A DNA stretch of 62,124 nt from an uncultured Pseudomonadota bacterium (GCA_903928965.1 CAIYSZ010000046.1:1-62124); one strand, 5' to 3'; counted from the first letter of the stretch, positions 45,208 to 55,090 are shown. Program-made: numbers and translations. The notes: generated from the sequence alone by a model not told the origin.

Positions 45208-45729
45208 CTATTTATTGTTTAATAACGCCTGTAGTTTCTCGCGCACCGCGCCGGTCTCGGAAGCATGAAAACCCAACTGTATGTGTTGAATTTTGCCTTG
45301 CCTATCAATCAAATACGACGATGGCATGGCTTGCACCTCGAACACCGCCGGACACTGGCCGTCTTCGTTTTGCGCCAGCGTAAAACTCACTGGATGCTTT
45401 TTCATAAACGCCAATGCTTCGTCCTTGTTTTCATCTACATTCACCCCGACCACTTCTAGGCCCTGGGCTTGAAACTCGTTTTTCAAGGCTTCCAAAAACG
45501 GCATTGATTGCGCGCAAGGGCCGCACCAAGAAGCCCAAAAATCGACATACAACACCTTGCCCGGTTGCGCCAACGACACCGCTTGACCGTCGGTCAATTG
45601 CTTCAATTGGCAATTCGGCGCCGCGGCGCCAACTTCCAAGGCCTGGGCGGCGGCGGCAAAACAACCCCAGGCTACAAAACCGCGCGCCAGCACGCGGCGG
45701 CTAAAATTAAACATATTCATACTGTTCAT
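45208..45729 (-). CDS. TlpA-family periplasmic thioredoxin
   Basis: The 173-residue protein has a signal peptide (VLARGFVAWGCFAAAAQA) and a thioredoxin fold with the redox pair in FWASWCGPCAQSMPFLEAL. FEVQAMPSSYLID carries the cis-Pro loop. It probably reduces or isomerises disulfides in the periplasm. It is the first gene of the three-gene unit with DUF4266 and DUF3570, so one of these is a likely substrate. Confidence 0.9.
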   Translation of the reverse strand: MNSMNMFNFSRRVLARGFVAWGCFAAAAQALEVGAAAPNCQLKQLTDGQAVSLAQPGKVLYVDFWASWCGPCAQSMPFLEALKNEFQAQGLEVVGVNVDENKDEALAFMKKHPVSFTLAQNEDGQCPAVFEVQAMPSSYLIDRQGKIQHIQLGFHASETGAVREKLQALLNNK

Positions 45730-45879
45730 GCTTTAAGTTCTTATGGTTAAAAGTGGAAATAATCCCCCGCCCCGCGACCCGCTCCCCGAACCGCGCCTCG
45801 CGTTTAAACCTGACGTCAGTGGTCATCATGCAATGAAACCAACCGCCGCCAGCGCTTAATTTTAAACCCGAAAGCATGA

Positions 45880-47004
45880 TTATTTCGCTTTAACCGTAAA
45901 ATGCACCGTTTGCGTCACCGGACGCGCCCCGGTCATTTGATCCTCGGCGGTGAAAATGACTTTATATTGATGGTTCGCCTCATTTTTAGATGGCGTCCAG
46001 GTCAAGTTAGCCACCACCTGCCCGTTTACCAATTTCGGACTGCCTAAAGTCGCACCCTTCGGTAAATGCGTCGGAGTAATGGCCACCTTGGTGGTGTAGG
46101 CGTCCGGATTCACGGTCACCGGAAAGACCAAGGTTTGACCAACCACTACTGTTTGCGAGGCCGGCGACGCGAAACTCGGCGTCAAATCGCTTTCCACGTT
46201 AAATTTCGTGGTCAAGCTCCGGCTAGCCGTTTCATTGGCGTCGGTAGCGATAAAAGTCACATTCACTTCACCCAACTCGTCCTTGGTCGGCGTCCAATTG
46301 AAGGTTGAAACCCATAACCCCTTGGAATTCAGCGCGGCCGCGCTCAACGTGGCGTCGCCCGGTAAATCGTTGGAGTTAATGTTAACAGCGTCTTTATCCT
46401 TATCCGGTTGCACGGTTACGCTCAAACTTACCGGCGTATTGGCGAACACTGTCTCATGCGTTGTATTATGCGAAGTGAATTTCGGCGGATTGTTCTCGGC
46501 CCTGGCTTTTACCACGCTATTCACCGTAATCGTCAAGGCTTGCACGCTGGAATTACCACTTCCATAGGTATTGAAAGCGCCAAAGGTTAATGTTTCATGC
46601 AACACGCTAGTCACGCTAGGCGTCCAGGTAAATACCGCCTGGGTTCGGTCATTGTTGACGTTATTGAACGTCGCTCCGCTCGGCAAGGAAATACGGGATG
46701 AATTGGGCGGATACAAATAATTGCCGTTCACCAAGCCAACCACCACGTATTGGTTATACCCTTTTGGGTCGGTGGCTGAAAACTTGATGCTGACGGTTTG
46801 CCCGGAATTGATTTCGATTTTATTTCCGCTAATGCCCGGCGTCGCGGTCAAGTTTAACGTAGGCTGCGCGGTAGGATGAGTGACAGACGCGGCGGTGACC
46901 CCGTCAATCACATCGTAGGGTTCCAACGCAATGGCGGAGACCATGATTAATCCGCCGACGGCGGTTCGCAAAAATTTTTTCGGTATAAATACGGTGCGAG
47001 TCAT
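45880..47004 (-). CDS. Secreted protein with Ig-like/cadherin-like repeats
   Basis: The 374-residue protein has an N-terminal hydrophobic segment (about 12-28) and three to four beta-sandwich repeats of the putative-Ig (He_PIG) kind. Each has a NNPPKF or SFASPA opening, an internal GDATL or GATLGSP turn and a WTPT/WTPSKNE motif before a final strand. GAAGG-rich upstream sequence gives a good ribosome-binding site. No enzyme domain is visible. It may be a surface adhesive or calcium-binding module. Confidence 0.7.
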   Translation of the reverse strand: MTRTVFIPKKFLRTAVGGLIMVSAIALEPYDVIDGVTAASVTHPTAQPTLNLTATPGISGNKIEINSGQTVSIKFSATDPKGYNQYVVVGLVNGNYLYPPNSSRISLPSGATFNNVNNDRTQAVFTWTPSVTSVLHETLTFGAFNTYGSGNSSVQALTITVNSVVKARAENNPPKFTSHNTTHETVFANTPVSLSVTVQPDKDKDAVNINSNDLPGDATLSAAALNSKGLWVSTFNWTPTKDELGEVNVTFIATDANETASRSLTTKFNVESDLTPSFASPASQTVVVGQTLVFPVTVNPDAYTTKVAITPTHLPKGATLGSPKLVNGQVVANLTWTPSKNEANHQYKVIFTAEDQMTGARPVTQTVHFTVKAK

Positions 47005-47128
47005 TTACTTGCCTTCCCTTCAGGGCGCCCTCCCAATACGGAATCCGCTCGGAAGCGGACGCCAGGCCGGGCGGATTATGATGTTGCAAGCATTATAATC
47101 AAGGCAATCCTCACCGGCAGGACGGGAA

Positions 47129-47851
47129 TCAAGAAACGTGACGTTGATCACCTTCCAATTGATTTACAAGCAATACGGCGGCAATTACGGCCAACGGGCC
47201 GACAAACACATTCAACAGCGGCGCGCTTAAGCCCAGCCCGACCGCCGCGCCGAAACTCAACACGCCTAGGGGCCGCCGCCGCGCCCAAGCTTGCTGTTCG
47301 GGAAACAATACGCCGCGGTTCTCCAGCGGATAGGACAAATATTCCAATCCAAAACCCCAAGCCGCGAATACGCTCCACAACAACGGGGCCAGCAGATTTA
47401 AACCCGGAATCAAAAATAATAACGACAACGGCCCCAGGCGAGACGACAAGTAAAGCAGCCGCCGCGACTCCGCGCCCAGGCTTTGCCGCCAACCGGCCTC
47501 CACCGGAATTTGTGCATCGCCGCCGAGCAATTGCTCCACGCGCGCCGCCAAGCGGCTGTAAAACGGGGCGGCGATTAAATTAGCCAGCACCCCGAAGCTG
47601 AAAAACAACATCACCGCGAAGGCCACGAAAAATAAAGGCTGCAACAACCAATGCAGCCAAATCAGCCAAGCCGGCAGTAATTGCTGAATCCACTGATTGA
47701 GGTAATGGTAACCCGTGACATAGGCCGCGCTGAAAATCACTCCGTTCACCGCCAGCGGCCATAACAAAAATTTGCGCAACTCCGGCCGCCACAATAAACT
47801 CCAGGCCCGGCGCAAGCTATCGGCCATCACCCATGGCTGCGCCAAACTCAT
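47129..47851 (-). CDS. CysZ/EI24-family inner-membrane protein
   Basis: The roughly 240-residue membrane protein starts [20 protein letters not shown] and has four or more helices (for example [20 protein letters not shown] and [20 protein letters not shown]). [18 protein letters not shown] is the hallmark of EI24/CysZ proteins. CysZ moves sulfate inward in E. coli; the context here is methylthioadenosine salvage, not sulfate assimilation. The ATG overlaps the mtnA stop as ATGA. The longer open frame lies within mtnA. Confidence 0.85.
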   Translation of the reverse strand: MSLAQPWVMADSLRRAWSLLWRPELRKFLLWPLAVNGVIFSAAYVTGYHYLNQWIQQLLPAWLIWLHWLLQPLFFVAFAVMLFFSFGVLANLIAAPFYSRLAARVEQLLGGDAQIPVEAGWRQSLGAESRRLLYLSSRLGPLSLLFLIPGLNLLAPLLWSVFAAWGFGLEYLSYPLENRGVLFPEQQAWARRRPLGVLSFGAAVGLGLSAPLLNVFVGPLAVIAAVLLVNQLEGDQRHVS

Positions 47852-48900
47852 GGCAAAATCCCGCTCAAACCATTGACCGCCGGCTCTAGCGCCACGCCGC
47901 GTTCGGTGACGATGGCGCTGACCAACTCCGCCGGCGTCACGTCGAAAACCGGATTCCACGCCCCTACCAAGGAATCCGGCGTCAAATAACAATCCGCCAA
48001 TAACTCCTTGCCGTCCCGTTGCTCAATCTCGATGCCGTTCCCGTTGCTCAAGCTCAAATCCAAGGTCGAACTCGGCGCGGCCACCATCAATTTCACCCCA
48101 TGCTGTCTAGCCAACACCGCTAGTGAATAGGTGCCTATCTTATTCGCCACGTCGCCGTTGGCGGTAATCCGGTCGGCGCCGACCACGATCCAATCGATTT
48201 TACCGGAACGCATCAACCAAGCGGCGGCGGAATCGGCGATTAAAGTAGCCGGAATGCCGTCCCGCGCCAACTCCCACACCGTCAACCGCGCGCCTTGCAG
48301 CCAAGGCCGGGTTTCACCGGCGTAAATATTCCGCAACCCGCCGCGCCGGTAAGCGCTACGGATCACGCCCAGCGCGGTGCCGTAACCGCCGGTGGCCAAG
48401 GCCCCGGCGTTGCAATGCGTCAATACCGCCCCGGCGTTGCCCAGCAAGTCCGCGCCCAGCTCCCCCATGCGCAGATTCGCCTCTATATCCTGCCGCTGAA
48501 TGCGCTCCGCCAACTCCGCCGCCGCCGCAGCGGGTTCGGCGGGCGCCGCCGCCAACAGATCGCGCATTTTGTCCAAGGCCCAAAACAAATTCACCGCCGT
48601 CGGCCGGCTGGCGGCCAAAGCATCGATATCCGCGCGCACCGCATCCAGCCATCCGGCTCGCGGATAATGCGCCAGCACCGACAAGGCCACGCCGTAAGCG
48701 GCGGCGATGCCTATCGCCGGCGCGCCGCGCACCTGCATCAAACGTATGGCCGCCGCCACCTCGCTAGCCGAGCGGCAATGGTCGTAATGCAGGGTTTCCG
48801 GCAAGCGGCGCTGGTCCAACACAGCCAGGCTATCCCCGTTCCAAATCAAGGATTGCACCGCAAGCCGGCTACCGGCGTTTACGTTTAAATGATCAGCCAT
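47848..48900 (-). CDS. mtnA: S-methyl-5-thioribose-1-phosphate isomerase
   Basis: The 350-residue enzyme converts methylthioribose-1-phosphate to methylthioribulose-1-phosphate in the methionine salvage pathway. Family marks are [56 protein letters not shown] and [20 protein letters not shown], the last holding the catalytic Asp. It is divergent from mtaD, the deaminase that begins MTA breakdown by the methylthioinosine route, so the two are linked functionally. Confidence 0.95.
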   Translation of the reverse strand: MADHLNVNAGSRLAVQSLIWNGDSLAVLDQRRLPETLHYDHCRSASEVAAAIRLMQVRGAPAIGIAAAYGVALSVLAHYPRAGWLDAVRADIDALAASRPTAVNLFWALDKMRDLLAAAPAEPAAAAAELAERIQRQDIEANLRMGELGADLLGNAGAVLTHCNAGALATGGYGTALGVIRSAYRRGGLRNIYAGETRPWLQGARLTVWELARDGIPATLIADSAAAWLMRSGKIDWIVVGADRITANGDVANKIGTYSLAVLARQHGVKLMVAAPSSTLDLSLSNGNGIEIEQRDGKELLADCYLTPDSLVGAWNPVFDVTPAELVSAIVTERGVALEPAVNGLSGILP

Positions 48901-48951
48901 CGAATAGTATTCTCCGCGACGGCGTTTCGCCGAACATAAGATTAAATCAGC

Positions 48952-48963
48952 GTATAATTATAC
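48952..48963. promoter_or_regulatory. Palindromic -10 shared by mtnA and mtaD
   Basis: GTATAATTATAC is a perfect 12-base palindrome in the 82-base divergent gap. TATAAT can be read as a -10 in both directions (48953-48958 plus; 48957-48962 minus). No good -35 is visible on either side. Confidence 0.4.
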
Positions 48964-48982
48964 AATTTTTCGCGGAGTCATT

Positions 48983-50320
48983 ATGCTAGTCGATTTAATC
49001 ATCCAAGCCAAATGGCTGATCCCGGTCGAACCGGAGCAAACCGTACTGCACGATCATAGCCTAGTGGTGCATCAAGGCCGCATCCTTAATATTCTGCCGC
49101 ACGCCGCCGCGCTAGAGCGCTACCAGCCCACCGATCTGCGCCGCCTATTCACCCACGCCCTGCTCCCCGGTCTGGTCAATTGCCACACCCACGCCGCCAT
49201 GACCCTGTTGTCCGGCCTGGCCGACGACCTGCCGCTGATGAGCTGGCTGCAAGAGCACATCTGGCCCGCCGAACAAAAATGGGTCAACCCGGAATTCGTC
49301 GCCGACGGCGTGGAACTGGCCATCGCTGAAATGCTGCGCGGCGGCGTCACCTGCTTCAACGACATGTATTTCTTCCCGGAAGTCACGGCCCAACAAGCGG
49401 TCAAGTTCGGCATCCGCGCCAATCTCGGCTTGATCGTGTTCGACTTTCCCACGGCTTGGGCGGAAAACGCCGACGCCTATCTGCAAAAAGGGCTGGCCCT
49501 GCAACAGGCATGGCGCGGCGAACCTTTGCTCAGCGCCTCCTTGGCCCCGCATGCGCCGTACACCGTTTCCGACGCCCCGCTTCGCCAAATCAAGACCCGC
49601 GCCGAGGAACTCGGCCTGACCGTGCACATGCACGTGCATGAAACCGCGGAAGAAGTCGCCAACCAACGCCAACAAACCGGACAAACCCCGCTGCAACGAC
49701 TGCACGCGCTCGGCCTGCTGGCCCCAAACTTCATGGCCGTGCACATGACGCAACTCGACGCCGAGGACATTGCTCTCTACGCGGCCGGCGGCGGACATAT
49801 CGTACATTGCCCGGAATCCAACCTGAAACTCGCCAGCGGCTTCTGTCCGGTCGCCGCTTGCCTAGCCGCCGGCGTCAACGTAGCCTTGGGCACCGACGGC
49901 TCCGCCAGCAACAACGACCTGGACATGTTCGGCGAAATGCGCGCCGCCGCCCTGCTGGCCAAGGCCGTCGCCAACGACGCCAGCGCTGTGCCGGCGCACC
50001 AAGCCTTAGCCATGGCCACCTTGAATGGGGCCAAGGCGCTGGGCCTAGACGCGGAAATCGGCTCGCTGAGCATAGGCAAGGCCGCCGACGTTATCGCCGT
50101 CAACCTGAACGAACCCGCCACTCAGCCCTGGTTTAATCCGCTGTCGAAAATCGTCTACGCCGCCGGCCGGCATCAAGTCAGCGATGTCTGGGTGGCCGGC
50201 CGGCATCTATTGCGCGACGGCGAACTGAGCCGCATGCGCCTGGGCGACTTGCTGCACAAGGCCGAAAGCTGGCGGCGGCGCATACAACCCGAAGCGGCCG
50301 GCGGAACCCTGGGCAAATAA
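48983..50320 (+). CDS. mtaD: 5-methylthioadenosine/S-adenosylhomocysteine deaminase family (TRZ/ATZ hydrolase)
   Basis: This 445-residue amidohydrolase has the metal ligands HxH (His68/His70 in VNCHTHAAMTLLSG), later His in HAPYTVSD and HMHVHETAEE, and Asp in LGTDGSASNNDLDMFGEM. It deaminates methylthioadenosine to methylthioinosine. In Pseudomonas the orthologue sits in the same order with ubiG, mupP and yciK. It is followed by ubiG after 50 bases. Confidence 0.93.
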   Translation: MLVDLIIQAKWLIPVEPEQTVLHDHSLVVHQGRILNILPHAAALERYQPTDLRRLFTHALLPGLVNCHTHAAMTLLSGLADDLPLMSWLQEHIWPAEQKWVNPEFVADGVELAIAEMLRGGVTCFNDMYFFPEVTAQQAVKFGIRANLGLIVFDFPTAWAENADAYLQKGLALQQAWRGEPLLSASLAPHAPYTVSDAPLRQIKTRAEELGLTVHMHVHETAEEVANQRQQTGQTPLQRLHALGLLAPNFMAVHMTQLDAEDIALYAAGGGHIVHCPESNLKLASGFCPVAACLAAGVNVALGTDGSASNNDLDMFGEMRAAALLAKAVANDASAVPAHQALAMATLNGAKALGLDAEIGSLSIGKAADVIAVNLNEPATQPWFNPLSKIVYAAGRHQVSDVWVAGRHLLRDGELSRMRLGDLLHKAESWRRRIQPEAAGGTLGK

Positions 50321-50370
50321 CCAAGTAATATAGTAAACTATTGCCCATCTAGCGGGCCGACAATCCGAAC

Positions 50371-51078
50371 ATGACAGACACAGAAAATGTAAACCGCGCC
50401 GAACTGCAAAAATTCGGCTCCCATGCCGAACAGTGGTGGGACCCTGAGGGCAACCTGAAAACGCTGCACCAAATCAATCCGCTGCGCATGGACTTCATCC
50501 AACGTCACGCGCGATTGAACGGCGCGCGCATGGTCGACATCGGCTGCGGCGGCGGCATCCTCACGGAAGCCTTGGCCGCCGCCGGGGCGGATGCCCTGGG
50601 TATAGACCTCAGCGCCGACCTGATAGACATCGCCGAACTGCACGGCCTGGAATCCGGCGTCAACGCCAACTACCGCGTGGTCAGCGCCGAGGACCTGGCC
50701 GCCGAGCAAGCCGGCCAATACGATCACGCCGTGTGCATGGAAATGCTGGAGCACGTGCCGGACCCGGCCGCCATCGTGCAAGCGGCCGCCGCCTTGGTCA
50801 AACCCGGCGGCATGGTGTTTTTCTCCACCTTGAACCGCGGAACCAAGGCCTATTTGCTGGCCATCGTCGCGGCGGAATATCTGTTGAAAATGCTGCCTAA
50901 AGGCACGCACGACTTCAACAGCTTCATCAAACCCGCCGAACTATGCCGTATGGCGCGCAATGCCGGCCTGAGCCTGGAAGGCATGGCCGGCGTGCATTAC
51001 AATCCGTTAAACAAGCAATTCAGCCTCGGCCCGGATGTTGGCGTCAATTATCTGGCCGCATTCCGCCGCCTGACGTGA
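50371..51078 (+). CDS. ubiG: Ubiquinone biosynthesis O-methyltransferase
   Basis: The 235-residue SAM methyltransferase performs both O-methylations in ubiquinone synthesis. N-terminal FGSHAEQWWDPEGNLKTLHQ is diagnostic. The SAM loop is MVDIGCGGGILTEALAAAG, and the C-terminal part has FFSTLNRGTKAYLLAIVAAE and GTHDFNSFIKPAEL. A start codon ATG at 50371 fits the family length. It is seven bases before mupP. Confidence 0.96.
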   Translation: MTDTENVNRAELQKFGSHAEQWWDPEGNLKTLHQINPLRMDFIQRHARLNGARMVDIGCGGGILTEALAAAGADALGIDLSADLIDIAELHGLESGVNANYRVVSAEDLAAEQAGQYDHAVCMEMLEHVPDPAAIVQAAAALVKPGGMVFFSTLNRGTKAYLLAIVAAEYLLKMLPKGTHDFNSFIKPAELCRMARNAGLSLEGMAGVHYNPLNKQFSLGPDVGVNYLAAFRRLT

Positions 51079-51085
51079 CGCCGGC

Positions 51086-51763
51086 ATGAACTCCAGCATA
51101 AACCCATTCAAGCTGCAAGGCGTGCTGTTTGACCTGGACGGCGTACTGGTAGACACCGCCGCCGACCTGATCGCCTGCCTGAATCTGGCCTTGACCGATC
51201 ACGGCCTGAGCCCGAATGCGACCCTGGCATTGAGGCCGCATATATCCCGCGGCGCGCTGGCCATGATCGCCGCCGCCGCGCCGGAAACCGGCCCGGAAAG
51301 CCGCGAACGCATTCTGGGAAGCATGCTGGATCATTACGCGCAAAACGTCGCCGTGCATAGCCGTTGCTTCGACGGCATGGCCGAGACCCTGCTCTATATT
51401 GAAAACCTGGGCCTGAAATGGGGCGTGGTGACCAACAAAAAACAACGCTTCACCGATCCCCTGCTCGCCGCCCTGCAACTGAGCCCGCGCGCCGCCTGCG
51501 TGGTGAGCGGCGACAGCACGCCGCACCCCAAGCCGCATCCGCTGCCGCTGCTGACCGCCTGCGAACAAGCCGCGCTGGAACCGGTTAACTGCGTCTACAT
51601 CGGCGACGCCGCTCACGACATTACCGCCGGCAAAGCCGCCGGCATGCGCACCCTGGCCGCCGTTTACGGCTATTTGCCGGCCGACGCGCCTATCGAATCC
51701 TGGGGGGCGGACGGCCTGCTGGAACACCCGCGACAACTGATAGACTGGATAAATAAGCTATGA
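51086..51763 (+). CDS. mupP: HAD phosphatase, N-acetylmuramic acid 6-phosphate phosphatase (MupP)
   Basis: The 225-residue haloacid-dehalogenase-type enzyme has the nucleophile motif FDLDGVLVDTAADL, then VVTNKKQRF (motif II) and YIGDAAHDITAGKAAGMRT (motif IV). MupP of Pseudomonas dephosphorylates MurNAc-6P in peptidoglycan recycling. I choose MupP over phosphoglycolate phosphatase because of the ubiG-mupP-yciK order; the sequence alone also fits a Gph-like enzyme. It overlaps yciK by four bases. Confidence 0.85.
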   Translation: MNSSINPFKLQGVLFDLDGVLVDTAADLIACLNLALTDHGLSPNATLALRPHISRGALAMIAAAAPETGPESRERILGSMLDHYAQNVAVHSRCFDGMAETLLYIENLGLKWGVVTNKKQRFTDPLLAALQLSPRAACVVSGDSTPHPKPHPLPLLTACEQAALEPVNCVYIGDAAHDITAGKAAGMRTLAAVYGYLPADAPIESWGADGLLEHPRQLIDWINKL

Positions 51764-52500
51764 CACCGCAAAACCGCGTCATTTTAATCACCGGCGCCGG
51801 CGGCGGCTTGGGCGGCGCGGCCGCCCAAGCTCTGGCCCGCGACGGCGCATCGCTAGTGCTGCTGGACAACAGCATCCCTAGGCTGGAGAAAGTTTACGAC
51901 GCCGTGATCGCGGCGGGCGGCCCCGAGCCGGCGCTGTATCCGTTCGACCTGGCCGGGGCCAACGCCCAGGAATACCAAGACTTGGCCGACACGCTGGCGA
52001 CGCATTACGGCGCGCTGCACGGCATACTGCATTCGGCGGCCGCCTTCGGCGCTTTCACCCCGCTGTCGCAGCAAAAACCTCACGAATGGGCGCAGGCCAT
52101 CACCGTTAATCTACACGCGCCGTTTTTACTGACCCAAGAGCTGCTACCGCTATTGCAAGCCAGCGGCGACGCCTCGGTCGTGTTCACCACCGACAGCGCC
52201 GTACGCCAAGCCAAGGCCTACCACGGCGGCTACGGCGTGTCCAAAATCGCCATGGAGGCCATGGCCGGAATCTGGGCGGCGGAACTCGCCGCCGCCGGCA
52301 AAATCAGGGTCAACATCCTTTGCCCCGGCCCGGTGGACTCGCCGATACGCAAAAAAGCCTATCCGGGCGAGGACAAAACCAGCCTGCCAACACCGGCCGA
52401 TCTTGGGCCGGCCTATCTGTATTTATTCGGCGCGGCCAGCCGCGGCGTCACCGGCCAAGCGCTGGACGCCCGCTCATTCATCGCCGAGGAGGCTTTATGA
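51760..52500 (+). CDS. yciK: YciK-family short-chain dehydrogenase
   Basis: This 246-residue SDR oxidoreductase has a nucleotide-binding motif in ILITGAGGGLGGAAAQALAR and the catalytic Tyr/Lys in YHGGYGVSKIAMEA. Its substrate is unknown. Its place after mupP is conserved in gammaproteobacteria. It overlaps mupP and sufT, both with ATGA-type junctions. Confidence 0.9.
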   Translation: MTPQNRVILITGAGGGLGGAAAQALARDGASLVLLDNSIPRLEKVYDAVIAAGGPEPALYPFDLAGANAQEYQDLADTLATHYGALHGILHSAAAFGAFTPLSQQKPHEWAQAITVNLHAPFLLTQELLPLLQASGDASVVFTTDSAVRQAKAYHGGYGVSKIAMEAMAGIWAAELAAAGKIRVNILCPGPVDSPIRKKAYPGEDKTSLPTPADLGPAYLYLFGAASRGVTGQALDARSFIAEEAL

Positions 52501-53045
52501 CGCAAAACCAAGCATTCACCCTAACCCGCGACGTCAACGTGGTCACCATACCCGACGGCCACGCAGGCCAATTGCGCCAAGGCGAAGTCGTCACCATTCA
52601 CCAGACCCTGGGCAATAATTACACGGTCATCACCGACTACGGCCACATGGTACGCATCGCCGGCATCGACGCCGACGCGCTGGGCCTGGAGCCGCACACC
52701 CTGCACATCGTCACCGCCGACGATAGCCCGGCGGCGGTGGAAAGCAACTGCTGGGAAGTCATGAAAACCGTTTACGACCCGGAAATCCCGGTCAATATCG
52801 TCGATCTTGGCCTGGTCTACAGTTGCAAAGTCACCCCCAACCCGGCCGGCGGCCACAACGTGCACGTGCAAATGACCCTCACCGCCCCCGGCTGCGGCAT
52901 GGGGCCGGTGATTCAAGGCGACGTGGAAAAAAGCATCCGCGCCCTGCCCGGCGTCGCCAAGGTCAACGTCGAAATCGTCCTTGACCCGCCCTGGGGGCGT
53001 GAAATGATGTCCGAAGTGGCGCAAGTGCAGTTGGGCTTGTATTGA
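52497..53045 (+). CDS. sufT: Iron-sulfur cluster assembly accessory protein SufT
   Basis: The 182-residue protein has the MIP18/DUF59 domain. DPEIPVNIVDLGLVYS and TLTAPGCGMGPVIQGDVE are hallmark motifs, with one conserved Cys. An N-terminal 80-residue extension is the usual SufT type. It helps mature Fe-S proteins. I start at ATG 52497, coupled to the yciK stop; the frame is open far upstream within yciK. The next 85 bases lead into the IS remnant. Confidence 0.92.
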   Translation: MTQNQAFTLTRDVNVVTIPDGHAGQLRQGEVVTIHQTLGNNYTVITDYGHMVRIAGIDADALGLEPHTLHIVTADDSPAAVESNCWEVMKTVYDPEIPVNIVDLGLVYSCKVTPNPAGGHNVHVQMTLTAPGCGMGPVIQGDVEKSIRALPGVAKVNVEIVLDPPWGREMMSEVAQVQLGLY

Positions 53046-53057
53046 AGCATCCATACC

Positions 53058-53322
<265 letters not shown>

Positions 53323-53325
<3 letters not shown>

Positions 53326-53829
53326 ATAATTGCCAACGTAATCCTTTTTTCCTAATTCCACTCCGTTATGCCGCAAAATGTCGTAAGTAGTGGTGAGGTG
53401 GAAATGAAAATTGGGGTACACAAAGTTCAATAAATAAGCTTGACCTAAAAACCGAGCTTCTTGACTGCCGAACTTCAAGACAATTTCGCGTTCTTCACTA
53501 CCGTCGATTTGCTCGGCGGTCACACTTTGTAAAAAAGCCGCGGTTTTGTCAATCCGTGCCGTCAACTCGGCAAACGTGGTTTCGTTGTCTTCATAACTAG
53601 GTAATTCAATTCCCGCAAGCCGGGCCGCGCATCCTTTCACCATATCGGTGGCAATTTGCACTTGCTTGCTCAATGGATACATATCGGGCGCCAAGCGGGC
53701 GTTTATGAACACGGAAGGATCGATTTTCCTCGCTTCGGCATGGGCGGAAGCTTTGTCGAGTATCGACGATAAATTTTTTAGCATCCGGATAAAAACCGGG
53801 ATGGAGGCTTGGTACATGGATAATGACAT
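53323..53829 (-). CDS. DUF1993 family protein
   Basis: The 168-residue protein begins MSLSMYQASIPVFIRMLKNL and contains INARLAPDMYPLSKQVQIAT and NFVYPNFHFHLTTTYDILRH, all characteristic of DUF1993. The conserved His pattern (FHFHLTTTYDILRHNGV) fits a DinB-like four-helix bundle fold that can bind metal. No function has been demonstrated that I know. It is on the same strand as the Old Yellow Enzyme gene, 114 bases downstream of it. Its stop codon abuts the IS3 remnant. Confidence 0.88.
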
Positions 53830-53943
53830 ATTGTTTATTCCAATGAAAAAAATTAACGATCTGCTTAGTTAGTCGGTAAAAAAGATTATGCCAGCCAACA
53901 ACCTATACATAGAGAGGTATTGTCAAAAGCCAAATTTATTGGC

Positions 53944-55035
53944 TTAGGCGGTAAGCGCGGCTCTTGGAAAATCGGTGTAGCCTTTGGCGCCGGTATCGGC
54001 ATACCAGACGTTCATTTCGGCGTCGGGATTCAGCGACAGATTATGTTGGAAGCGCACGACTAAATCAGGGTTGGAGATAAATGGCCTGCCGAAAGCGATC
54101 AAATCCGCATCTCCGTCCTGTAGCCTTTGTTCCGCCAATTCCTTGGTGTAACCGCAATTTCCGATAATAGAACCGGGATAGACGTTTTTGAGCTCCGCCA
54201 AAGTCAAAGGTTCGCCCAATCCGTGAAAACCAAAGGCCAAGCCGTCCATCACGTGCAAATAAGCTAATTCATGCTTAGCCAGTTCTTGGGCGGTATAAAG
54301 AAATTGTTCGCGAAAATCTTCTGAACCCATATCGTTAAATACGCCGTTGGGCGACAACCGTACGCCTATTTTATTGGCATCCCAGATTTGTTTGACCGCG
54401 GCGACAATTTCCAACAAAAAAACGGACCTGTTTTCTTTGCTGCCGCCGTATTCATCGGTACGGTGGTTGGTTTTGCTTTGCAGGAACTCATCAATTAGAT
54501 AGCCGTTGGCGGCATGAATTTCAACGCCGTCAAAACCGGCCGCTTTCGCTTTTTCGGCGGCTTTTTTGTAATCCAGCACGATTTGCTTTACTTCAGCCGT
54601 CTCTAGCGCTCGTGGCGTCTCGTAGGCTTGTTTGCCGTTTGGCGTATGAATATAATCCCCATTCAGTTTAATTGCCGAAGGCGCCACTGGCAAGCCAAGT
54701 TCCGGATGGAAGCTGGTGTGCGATGCCCTGCCGCAATGCCATAGCTGGAGGAAAATTTTGCCGCCTCGGTCATGCACGGCTTGGGTTATCAGTTGCCACG
54801 CTTCGGCCTGTTCATCAGTATAAATGCCAGGACTATTCAGCCATCCCAAACCTTGTACCGAAATACTGGTTGCCTCGGAAATCAATAACCCGGCATCGGC
54901 GCGTTGCGCATAGTATTCCGCCATCAGCGCATTCGGCAGTCTGGTTACGCCGGCCCGTGCTCGTGTCAAGGGCGCCAAGACTATTCTGTTGGCTAAGCAA
55001 TAATCTCCAAGCTTTATTTTTTCAAAAAGTTTCAT
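53944..55035 (-). CDS. nemA: Old Yellow Enzyme family alkene reductase (NemA-like)
   Basis: The 363-residue FMN enzyme reduces electrophilic alkenes, N-ethylmaleimide or nitro compounds with NADPH. It has NRIVLAPLTRARA, FLQLWHCGRASH, the catalytic region GFDGVEIHAANGYLIDEFLQ and later LIAFGRPFISNPDLV. It follows an SDR gene on the same strand, and both are likely under the divergent ArsR-type regulator. The pair resembles electrophile detoxification operons. Confidence 0.93.
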   Translation of the reverse strand: MKLFEKIKLGDYCLANRIVLAPLTRARAGVTRLPNALMAEYYAQRADAGLLISEATSISVQGLGWLNSPGIYTDEQAEAWQLITQAVHDRGGKIFLQLWHCGRASHTSFHPELGLPVAPSAIKLNGDYIHTPNGKQAYETPRALETAEVKQIVLDYKKAAEKAKAAGFDGVEIHAANGYLIDEFLQSKTNHRTDEYGGSKENRSVFLLEIVAAVKQIWDANKIGVRLSPNGVFNDMGSEDFREQFLYTAQELAKHELAYLHVMDGLAFGFHGLGEPLTLAELKNVYPGSIIGNCGYTKELAEQRLQDGDADLIAFGRPFISNPDLVVRFQHNLSLNPDAEMNVWYADTGAKGYTDFPRAALTA

Positions 55036-55090
55036 AGTATTCCTTTGGTTAAAAAATCAGGGCTAAAACTTCTCAACTAAGTTTTTTAAA

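Noticed and set aside
51086..51763. Annotation as phosphoglycolate phosphatase Gph
   Set aside because: The HAD motifs fit both, but the position between ubiG and yciK is that of MupP.
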